From NCBI GenBank assembly GCA_964608495.1, contig CAZSOQ010000172.1:1-11512 (forward strand): 11,512 bases of DNA, read 5' to 3'. Below, piece after piece: positions 6,607 to 11,512 of this stretch. Positions within the stretch are counted from its first letter, which is position 1; each line of letters starts with the position of its first letter. Below the pieces are notes generated by a model. The model had not been told where the DNA came from and searched no databases. It saw nothing but the letters and a program-made list of their open reading frames with translations. Source of the DNA: JAKORR01 sp964608495. GTDB taxonomy: Bacteria > Armatimonadota > Zipacnadia > Zipacnadales > FEN-943. A program made the position numbers and the translations under genes.

Positions 6607-7358
6607 CATCCCCCGATGGTCAGGCCCATCAGCCGCCTGGCGTTCCCACCCAGCACCGCCGTCTTCTCCTCTCGGCTCAGCCCGCACTCCCTCAGCACGG
6701 CCAGCGCGCTGCTCGGGTACTGGAAGGGCAGCCCTGTCCCGAAGACGAGCCGCCCCACCCCCAGCTCTCCGGCCAGCAGCTCCATCGTCTCTTCGTTCTC
6801 CACGCGCGACGTCTCGAAGTACATCTGCGGCGCATCCCGGCCCACGGCGATGGCCTCCGCGACCAGGGGCGTGTGCGAGATGTTCACTCCGGTCACCACC
6901 AGCGCGCCCGCGCTCTCCGCCAGCGCTCTCCCCATCGCCGTGATGTCTCCCGGGGCCAGCGCCGCCACCATCACCGGCAGTCCGCGCCCTGCGGCCGCCC
7001 GCACCGTCCGGGCAAAGGGCGCGTAGTCCACGGGCCATCCCTCGTACTCCCTGAAGACGCGCAGCAGCCGGCACCCCGCACCCCAGACGGCCTCGACTTC
7101 CCCCTCATGGTCCATCGCCCGCCGCAGGCTCAACCCCGCGCACGGCTCCAGGCCCGGCCTGCCCGCGCACGCCGCCATCGCTTCCTGATTGCCCGCCGCG
7201 CTATCGCTCAACGCCGCCCTCAGCGACCCCACCACCACCCCGCCTATCCCCGCGGCGCCCAACAGCCCCAGGACCGTCGCCAGCGACGCGTCCAGCTCGC
7301 CCCGCGGCCAGTGCCCGAACAAGCAGTTGCAGTCGAGAACCGCCTCCGGCTCGAGCAT
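6606..7358 (-). CDS. Amidohydrolase-fold protein lacking the HxH metal site
   Basis: 250-residue relative of the amidohydrolase_2 family, probably a TIM barrel. The N-terminal strand reads LDCNCLFGHWPRG (8-20): the DxHxH metal motif is replaced by D-C-N-C. The C-terminal motif FG(S/T)D(F/Y)P is FGTGLPF (206-212), so the catalytic Asp is Gly. No His matches the mid-barrel metal ligands with confidence. The LG-WP after the first strand ('GHWPRG') and the closing LGGNARRL (236-243) match proteins annotated as amidohydrolases with a 'D.N...G.WP' start. It could be non-catalytic, use Cys ligands (C10, C12), or form a mixed complex with the intact paralogue just downstream. ATG 7358 follows GGGGGCAG and lies 9 nt after the stop of the URO-D gene. 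Fold is fairly sure; function unknown. Confidence 0.8.
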   Translation of the reverse strand: MLEPEAVLDCNCLFGHWPRGELDASLATVLGLLGAAGIGGVVVGSLRAALSDSAAGNQEAMAACAGRPGLEPCAGLSLRRAMDHEGEVEAVWGAGCRLLRVFREYEGWPVDYAPFARTVRAAAGRGLPVMVAALAPGDITAMGRALAESAGALVVTGVNISHTPLVAEAIAVGRDAPQMYFETSRVENEETMELLAGELGVGRLVFGTGLPFQYPSSALAVLRECGLSREEKTAVLGGNARRLMGLTIGG

Positions 7359-7367
7359 CTCTGCCCC

Positions 7368-8438
7368 CTAGGCCGGCGCCCGGCTCTGGCCGCGATCCCG
7401 CCGCCTGATCCACTCCAGCGGGTACTTCCCGTACTCATAGAAGGCCGAGTACAGCGCCTCGATGTTCTCGAAGGGCACGTCCTGCCCGATCTCTCCGTGC
7501 AGCATGACACCGCCGTTGAGGCTGCCGAAGGCCTCGATGGCTTCCCTCACCGCCGCCACGATCTGCTGCGGCGTGCCGTAGGGTATCACCCACTGCCTGT
7601 CTATGTCCGTGCGCACGCAGACCCTCCCGCCGCACAGCTCGCCCACGCGGCGCGTCCCCATGCACGCATGCTGTGGGTTGAGCACGGTCACCCCGATCTC
7701 GATCAGGTCCTCGATGATCTCCAGTATCCACCCGTCCGTGTGGAACCACACGTGCACTCCCGCGTCCCGCGCCGGCTCGAACATCCGCGCATACCGCGGC
7801 TTGAAGAACCGCCGCCAGTGGTCCGGGTGGATCAGCAGGCGGTCCTGCGCTCCCCAGTCGTCCCCGAAGGTGATGCAGTCGGCCCCGGCCTTCACGTACC
7901 GCTCTATCGAGTACAGGTTGTGCTCCACCATTCGGTCCGCCAGCTCGTGCACGCCCTCGTTGTCCTCCGCCAGGTCCAGGAAGTAGTTCGCCGGTCCCCG
8001 CAGGTGCTGCATGAGCTGGAAGAACCCCCCGCCGCCCGCCGCCACGAATGCCTCGGGGTGTCGCTCCCGCACCTGGGCCGCGAAGCTCTCGTAGTGGCTG
8101 TCGTCGGGATGCCCGGGGAACTTGTACGTCCGCCATGCGTCCCAGTCCGGTATAGCCGGCCGCAGCACCTCGCCGGAGGTATAGCCGCGCAGCCGCCGCC
8201 ACACCGTCCCCCAGCAGTCCTGCCACTCCACCACATCCTCCGCGCCCTGGTCCTCCGCCAGCGGCTGGGTGTTCGCCTTGATGCTCGCGTTGCCGAAGTC
8301 GTCGGGGTACTTCCCCACCAGGTCCAGGAACCGCTGCCCGTGTCGCCAGATCGTCCCGGGGAAGGCGTAGTGATGGATCGGGCACCGGTCCGGCCCTGTG
8401 AACTCGATCGCAGCCAGGATTCTCTCGCGGGGCGTCAT
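7368..8438 (-). CDS. Uroporphyrinogen decarboxylase (URO-D) superfamily protein, probably methyltransferase-like rather than HemE
   Basis: 356 residues. The family signature opens with MTPRERILAAIEFTGPDRCP (1-20), followed by GDDWGAQ at 192-198, HPDHWRRFFKPRYARMF at 204-220, WFHTDGWI at 231-238, LNPQHACMGTR at 253-263 and HGEIGQDVPF at 314-323. True HemE has a different N-terminal arginine-rich substrate motif, which I do not see; the zinc motif H-x-C of corrinoid methyltransferases such as MtaA/MtbA is not evident either (H233-T-D). It belongs to the large group of URO-D-like proteins found in catabolic clusters of environmental bacteria, mostly of unknown substrate. ATG 8438 follows AGGAGAAGAGG. 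A 63-nt gap separates it from the dehydrogenase gene and 9 nt from the next gene, consistent with one transcript. No corrinoid-binding protein is in the window, which speaks against a simple corrinoid methyltransfer system. Confidence 0.88.
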   Translation of the reverse strand: MTPRERILAAIEFTGPDRCPIHHYAFPGTIWRHGQRFLDLVGKYPDDFGNASIKANTQPLAEDQGAEDVVEWQDCWGTVWRRLRGYTSGEVLRPAIPDWDAWRTYKFPGHPDDSHYESFAAQVRERHPEAFVAAGGGGFFQLMQHLRGPANYFLDLAEDNEGVHELADRMVEHNLYSIERYVKAGADCITFGDDWGAQDRLLIHPDHWRRFFKPRYARMFEPARDAGVHVWFHTDGWILEIIEDLIEIGVTVLNPQHACMGTRRVGELCGGRVCVRTDIDRQWVIPYGTPQQIVAAVREAIEAFGSLNGGVMLHGEIGQDVPFENIEALYSAFYEYGKYPLEWIRRRDRGQSRAPA

Positions 8439-8501
8439 CTTGCGCCTCTTCTCCTGTCGTAACGGACTGGCTCCCTCGCCGCCGCGGCTGCTGCCGCCTG
8501 C

Positions 8502-9542
8502 CTACTCCTGCGGCAGGATCAGCACCTTCAGCACGTCCGGCCCCCCTCGCTCCGCCAGCTCGAAGGCCTCTCTGTACCGCGTGAGCGGGAACCGATGCGA
8601 GACGATCGGCCCCACCACTAGCTGTCCCTTGCGCACCGCGTCTATCGTCTCGGGGTACGCGTGGGGGCTGCCTCTGCTCCCATACACCTCCATCTCCTTG
8701 CCCACGATGGGCATCAGGTCCCGCTCGAGCGTCGCCTCGCCGTACCCGCCGACCATCGCGATCCGGCCCAGCCGCGCGCCGATGTCCAGTGCCTGCCCCA
8801 GCGCCTGGATGCTGCCGGAGCACTCGAGCACAACCTCGAAGCCCTCCCCGCCCGTCACCTCGTCGGTCACCGCCAACAGGTCTTCCGACGACGCGTCCAC
8901 GGCGCGGTCCGCCCCCAGCCTCGCCGCCAGGGCCAGCTTGGGCGCCGACCGCGAGGTCGCCAGCACGTACCTCGCGCCGAACAGCCTCGCCGCCTGCACG
9001 GCCAGCAGCCCTATCGGCCCGCAGCCCAGCACCGCCACCCGGTCCGCCACCGACACCTTCGCGCGCCTGCAGGCATGTACCGCCACCGTCGCCGGCTCCA
9101 CCAGCGCCGCCTGCTCGGGCGTGAGCCCTTCCGCCGAGTGGGTGAAGACCTCGGGGTGCACGTGTAGCTGGCGCATGCCCCCGTCGCGGTTGAAGATCCC
9201 CGTCTCCACGACCTCGGGGCACACGTTGTGGTGTCCCGTCAGGCAGTACCTGCATCGCAGGCATCCCAGCCCCGTCTCGCCTGTCACCACATCGCCGGGC
9301 TGGAACCTGGTCACCCGCGCGCCCACCTCCACCACCACTCCTCCCCACTCATGCCCCGGCACCACGGGAAGCCGCGCGATGCCCGCCCGGTAGGCGAGGT
9401 GTCGCCCGTGCAGCAGCTCCAGGTCCGTGCCGCAGATCCCCGCCGCCTGCACCTCGATGAGCACCTCGTCCTGCGCGACCACCGGCGTCTCGGACTCCTC
9501 CAGCCGCAGGTCCCCAAAGCCCCGCAGCCTAATCGCTTTCAT
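8502..9542 (-). CDS. Zinc-dependent medium-chain alcohol/polyol dehydrogenase
   Basis: Cytoplasmic oxidoreductase of the MDR superfamily (sorbitol/threonine dehydrogenase-like), interconverting an alcohol and a ketone or aldehyde. 346 residues. Catalytic zinc ligands: C37 (GICGTD 35-40), H64-E65 (PGHEWGG 62-68) and probably E149. Structural zinc: C94, C97, C100, C108 all present. Nucleotide fold: VLGCGPIGLLAVQ at 171-183. At the end of the second strand of the Rossmann fold the sequence is LATSRSAPK instead of an acidic residue, suggesting a preference for NADP(H) over NAD(H). The ATG at 9542 follows GGGAGG at 9 nt and overlaps the end of the upstream membrane-protein gene by 14 nt (9529-9542). 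The reading frame is open to 9734, but the longer N-terminus is R/A-rich and not family-like. Substrate unknown; neighbours suggest a sugar or polyol derivative. Confidence 0.94.
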   Translation of the reverse strand: MKAIRLRGFGDLRLEESETPVVAQDEVLIEVQAAGICGTDLELLHGRHLAYRAGIARLPVVPGHEWGGVVVEVGARVTRFQPGDVVTGETGLGCLRCRYCLTGHHNVCPEVVETGIFNRDGGMRQLHVHPEVFTHSAEGLTPEQAALVEPATVAVHACRRAKVSVADRVAVLGCGPIGLLAVQAARLFGARYVLATSRSAPKLALAARLGADRAVDASSEDLLAVTDEVTGGEGFEVVLECSGSIQALGQALDIGARLGRIAMVGGYGEATLERDLMPIVGKEMEVYGSRGSPHAYPETIDAVRKGQLVVGPIVSHRFPLTRYREAFELAERGGPDVLKVLILPQE

Positions 9543-10122
9543 CCTCGGGTTCCTCCCGGGGTGGTCTGTCGGCCGTCGTCGGCCGGGCGCGCCTGGTCGC
9601 CGGCCGTGCCCGGCTGGTGGTTCGCGCGCGTGGGCCCGCTCGCCCTTTGCCCGTGCTCGACGGCTTCTCCGCCTCTCGAGCGCGGCGCGTCGCCGAGTGG
9701 TAAAGCACCCCCACCAGGGCCACGATCCCCACATGCACTGCCGCTACCATCAGCGGCTGCTGGCCGCTGAGCACCGGCACGAAGGGCCAGCAGATCAGCT
9801 TGTAGCCCAGCCCCATCAGCTCGAGCGCAGCCGTCAGGCCCGCCACCCCGAACCCCACGGCGAACAGGGCCACGCCCTCGCCCGCCGCCCGAGCGCTCGC
9901 CACGGATGCCGCCAGCAGCACGATATTGCCGGCCAGGGCCAGCGTCCGCCGCTCCACGAGGCTCTGGTACTTGTGGTGCTCCACCAGCGCCGTCTCCGTC
10001 TCGCGCGTCGCCGCCTCGTCGAGCCGGGCGCGCTGGTACTCACCCACCGCCAGCAGGTGGCCCGCCGACAGCCCGACCGCTGCCATCAACAGCGCCCGTG
10101 ACAGCATCGCCCAGGGTCTCAT
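9529..10122 (-). CDS. Small membrane protein with four predicted helices and Arg/Pro/Thr-rich tail, unknown function
   Basis: I do not recognise a family. The 197 residues from ATG 10122 show hydrophobic segments at about 7-27, 60-78, 83-105 and 124-143, a polar, probably helical stretch (28-59, with EHHKYQSLVERRT) and a disordered basic C-terminal tail (146-189, many Arg, Pro, Thr) ending in an acidic EEPEDESD. An even number of helices puts both termini on the same side; the Arg-rich tail suggests the cytoplasm. The stop overlaps the start of the dehydrogenase gene by 14 nt, so it appears to be the first gene of that operon. The start is uncertain: ATG 10122 is 15 nt from a perfect AGGAGG (10143-10138), while an in-frame ACG at 10131 is 6 nt from it. 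The hydrophobic pattern makes it a likely real gene; the tail could be partly non-native in frame. Confidence 0.7.
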   Translation of the reverse strand: MRPWAMLSRALLMAAVGLSAGHLLAVGEYQRARLDEAATRETETALVEHHKYQSLVERRTLALAGNIVLLAASVASARAAGEGVALFAVGFGVAGLTAALELMGLGYKLICWPFVPVLSGQQPLMVAAVHVGIVALVGVLYHSATRRAREAEKPSSTGKGRAGPRARTTSRARPATRRARPTTADRPPREEPEDESD

Positions 10123-10427
10123 GGCCTGCGTATCATACCTCCTGCCCGCGCCCGCCAGAAGCCCGCGCGGGCCCCGCTGCCCAGACCGTACGGCGGGGTC
10201 GCGGCCTGTCCTTGCCCGGGGCCCGGCGCTCCTCTGGCGATGGGGCGGCTGGCGCGCCGGTGCCGACGCGCGCGCACGCGCCTGCCGTCTGTCTGGTAGT
10301 GGGGATACGAGAAGACCTGACCCTCCCACCTCAGGCCGTCCCTGCTCTCACAGTCCGCCTGCCCCGGCCCAGCCGCCCTTCGCCCCGGGGCCCAGCCGCA
10401 CTGCGAGCTTACGCACCCAGCCCACAC
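10119..10427 (-). CDS. Doubtful small ORF, 102 codons
   Basis: A GTG-initiated frame beginning 5 nt after the stop of the DUF167 gene and ending in an ATGA overlap with the membrane-protein start at 10122, the spacing of a coupled operon gene. Against it: no good SD (TAGGGTCG), a G/R/A/P-dominated product with no known motif, and third-position GC of about 80%, no better than the background. A short island with aromatic residues (LRWEGQVFSYPHYQTDG, about 32-48) is its only protein-like part. It may be a relic or simply an open frame in GC-rich DNA. Confidence 0.2.
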   Translation of the reverse strand: MWAGCVSSQCGWAPGRRAAGPGQADCESRDGLRWEGQVFSYPHYQTDGRRVRARRHRRASRPIARGAPGPGQGQAATPPYGLGSGARAGFWRARAGGMIRRP

Positions 10428-10432
10428 CGACC
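10123..10432. other. 310-bp stretch between DUF167 and membrane-protein genes
   Basis: Apart from the doubtful ORF above, I see GC-palindromes (GCCCGCGCGGGC at 10161-10172; GGCGCGCC at 10251-10258) without T-runs and a short, less GC-rich island at about 10293-10330. There is also an imperfect repeat: GCCCCGGCCCAGCCGC at 10361-10376 and GCCCCGGGGCCCAGCCGC at 10382-10399. No tRNA, riboswitch or clear terminator is visible. Confidence 0.5.
10132..10137 (-). promoter_or_regulatory. Possible -10 box TATGAT overlapping the ribosome binding region of the membrane-protein gene
   Basis: TATGAT lies between AGGAGG (10143-10138) and the ATG at 10122. If used as a promoter it would give a nearly leaderless mRNA that excludes the SD. 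The hexamer 17 bp upstream (TTCTGG) is a poor -35. It may be chance; the alternative is that the SD belongs to a message begun further upstream. Confidence 0.25.
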
Positions 10433-10699
10433 CTAGCCGGTCTGGAGCCGGTGCTTTACCTCTTCCTCCGTCACGCCTTCTATCTCCACCAGTTTCTGCC
10501 GGCTCGTATAGCCGCGCACGATCAGCACATCACTCGCCGCGATCCCAAGCCGTTCCGCCAGGAATCGCACCAGCTCGTCGTTCGCCTGTCCGGCTATCGG
10601 GGGGGCCGCTATCTTCACGATCAGCATGTGGTTCTGGTGCCACCCCACCACCTCGTTGCGTTTCGCGCGCGGGGTCACCTTCACTTCCAGCCGCACCAT
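10433..10699 (-). CDS. DUF167 (YggU/UPF0235) family protein
   Basis: Small cytoplasmic protein of 88 residues, a typical length for the family, whose biochemical role is unknown. Signature: VKVTPRAKRNEVVGW at 6-20, LIVKIAAPPIAGQANDELV at 26-44 (family core 'apP..GkAN.el'), then LAERLGI, VLIVRGYTSRQKLVEIEG (58-75; family 'v.i..G..sr.K.v.i'). The ATG at 10699 follows GGAGG at 9 nt. It lies 33 nt after the stop of the CPBP protease gene and probably shares its transcript. Confidence 0.93.
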   Translation of the reverse strand: MVRLEVKVTPRAKRNEVVGWHQNHMLIVKIAAPPIAGQANDELVRFLAERLGIAASDVLIVRGYTSRQKLVEIEGVTEEEVKHRLQTG

Positions 10700-10732
10700 G
10701 GTGTTTGCCCTCCAGACTACCTCCGGGCACCA

Positions 10733-11512
10733 TCATACAGCGGTAAGAGCCATCAGGGCAAACACGAGAGCATTGTGGGTGATATGCATCCCGATGCTGA
10801 CCCACAGGTTCCGCGTCCTCTCGTAGGCCAGAGCCATCGCCAGGGCCAGCATCCCCACGCCGATCATCGCCACCACCGGGAAGCCCACGTGCGTACCGGC
10901 GAACATGGCCGAGCTGGCCACCATCGCGCCCGTCACCCCGAGCCCGCGCCTCAGCCCGGCGTAGATGAACCCCCGGAACAGCGTCTCCTCGACCACCGGC
11001 GCCACGAGGATCGCGATCACGCCGTAGATCACCGCGGCCGCCGGATCGCCGAAGCTCTGCCGGATGATGTCGGTCCCACTTGCCTCGCCCGCCAGCCACG
11101 CCGCTGGGCTCAACAGATAGGCGACGAGCGCCCCGGCCGCCAGGAGCCCCGCTCCCATCACGCCGTAGGCCACGACGCCCCCGACCACTCCGCGCGCCGG
11201 CGATCCCCGCAGCCCCAGCAGATTCCTCAGCCCAATGGGCTGCCTCGACAGCTTGGTGGCCATGTAGGCAAGCGCCCCGGCCGACGCGAGCAGATACCCC
11301 ACGGCGTCCACCAGAGCCCCCGGCAGGGGCTGATCGCCCACCCCGGGCACGAGCGGGGTCAGCAGGTTCGCCGCCACCACCAGCACCAGCAGCGCCGCCC
11401 ACACCTCCACGGCGTCCATCGCCCGCCAGGGCTTTACGAAGGGCGCCCTGCGCACCCGGTAGTCCGGCCGCCGTGTGAAGAACCACCTCAGCAGCCAGAA
11501 GCACCCCACGCC
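10733..11512 (-). CDS. CPBP-family intramembrane metalloprotease (N-terminus probably cut by window)
   Basis: Polytopic membrane protease-like protein of the CPBP (CAAX protease/Abi) family; members process prenylated proteins or bacteriocins or have unknown targets. Counting from the GTG at 11509, the three catalytic motifs are present: EETLFRG (174-180, glutamates 174-175 and R179), FAGTH (203-207) and HITHN (242-246). Hydrophobic helices flank them (about 36-54, 66-84, 106-133, 157-172, 193-205, 212-228, 236-256). The frame is open to the window edge. A start at 11509 would begin in a hydrophobic stretch (CFWLLRWFF), so the true start is more likely beyond the edge; an ATG at 11419 is a less likely alternative. 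Target unknown. Confidence 0.92.
   Translation of the reverse strand, partial: GVGCFWLLRWFFTRRPDYRVRRAPFVKPWRAMDAVEVWAALLVLVVAANLLTPLVPGVGDQPLPGALVDAVGYLLASAGALAYMATKLSRQPIGLRNLLGLRGSPARGVVGGVVAYGVMGAGLLAAGALVAYLLSPAAWLAGEASGTDIIRQSFGDPAAAVIYGVIAILVAPVVEETLFRGFIYAGLRRGLGVTGAMVASSAMFAGTHVGFPVVAMIGVGMLALAMALAYERTRNLWVSIGMHITHNALVFALMALTAV

Noticed and set aside
7368..8438. Calling the URO-D gene hemE for haem synthesis
   Set aside because: The HemE N-terminal substrate motif is not visible and there are no haem genes nearby; the context is metabolic and the family is broad.
6579..8462. 627-codon plus-strand open frame across the URO-D and amidohydrolase genes
   Set aside because: It spans the boundary of two well-supported minus-strand genes and has a P/R/H/Q-rich low-complexity translation.
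7435..9348. 637-codon minus-strand frame overlapping the dehydrogenase and URO-D genes
   Set aside because: Shifted frame of the real genes; product is R/G/A-rich with no motif, while the correct frames carry zinc, Rossmann and URO-D signatures.
9543..9734. N-terminal extension of the dehydrogenase to 9734
   Set aside because: The extra residues are R/A/P-rich and come from the frame-shifted tail of the membrane-protein gene; MDR enzymes start at the MKAIRL strand.
10733..11512. CPBP protease plus neighbours as a bacteriocin or anti-phage system
   Set aside because: No precursor peptide, transporter, toxin or defence gene is next to it; the only neighbour in view is a housekeeping-type DUF167 gene.
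1..11512. tRNA, rRNA, CRISPR or insertion sequences
   Set aside because: No cloverleaf signature, no regularly spaced repeats, and no transposase or terminal inverted repeats were found on either strand.

Overview
The window is an 11.5-kb piece of GC-rich (roughly 70%) bacterial chromosome, densely coded, with no RNA gene, CRISPR array, insertion sequence or phage gene that I can see. Ten protein genes are clear, plus one doubtful small ORF. Nine of the ten lie on the minus strand; only the sulfatase lies on plus. The mix suggests an uncultured, environmental, saccharolytic-type bacterium: a Tat-exported sulfatase, a URO-D-family protein, a pair of amidohydrolase-fold proteins and a type IV pilus/type II secretion inner-membrane protein. 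Such combinations are common in Armatimonadota, Planctomycetota, Lentisphaerota and similar high-GC lineages. This placement is inference from gene content and is weak; no marker in the window fixes the phylum.

Region 1 (1-3300, minus) is a housekeeping operon read from right to left: tmk (dTMP kinase), holB (DNA polymerase III delta' subunit), folK (HPPK, folate synthesis) and a GspF/PilC-type membrane protein cut by the window edge. The genes are coupled: a 4-nt ATGA overlap between tmk and holB, 5 nt between holB and folK, and the GspF start lying upstream of the folK stop. An extended -10 promoter (TGG-TATAAT) at 3344-3349 drives the operon and supports a TTG start for tmk at 3300. A perfect 7-bp inverted repeat lies just upstream of it.

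Region 2 (3301-5794) holds a 322-bp divergent intergenic region, then the plus-strand sulfatase (Tat signal, formylglycine motif CSPSR, extra C-terminal domain). A short convergent intergenic stretch follows, with a hairpin that could end transcription from both sides.

Region 3 (5795-10122, minus) looks like one metabolic operon: a four-helix membrane protein with an Arg-rich tail, a zinc MDR alcohol dehydrogenase, a URO-D superfamily protein, an amidohydrolase-fold protein that has lost its HxH metal ligands, and an amidohydrolase that keeps them. I infer a catabolic module of unknown substrate. This is the best candidate in the window for an undescribed pathway.

Region 4 (10123-11512) has a 310-bp stretch with one doubtful ORF, then a DUF167/YggU protein and a CPBP-family intramembrane protease cut at its N-terminus by the window edge.

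Across the window the plus strand is C-rich and G-poor whichever way the genes point. The minus-strand genes prefer G-ending codons and the sulfatase prefers C-ending ones. The simplest reading is that the minus strand is the leading replication strand.
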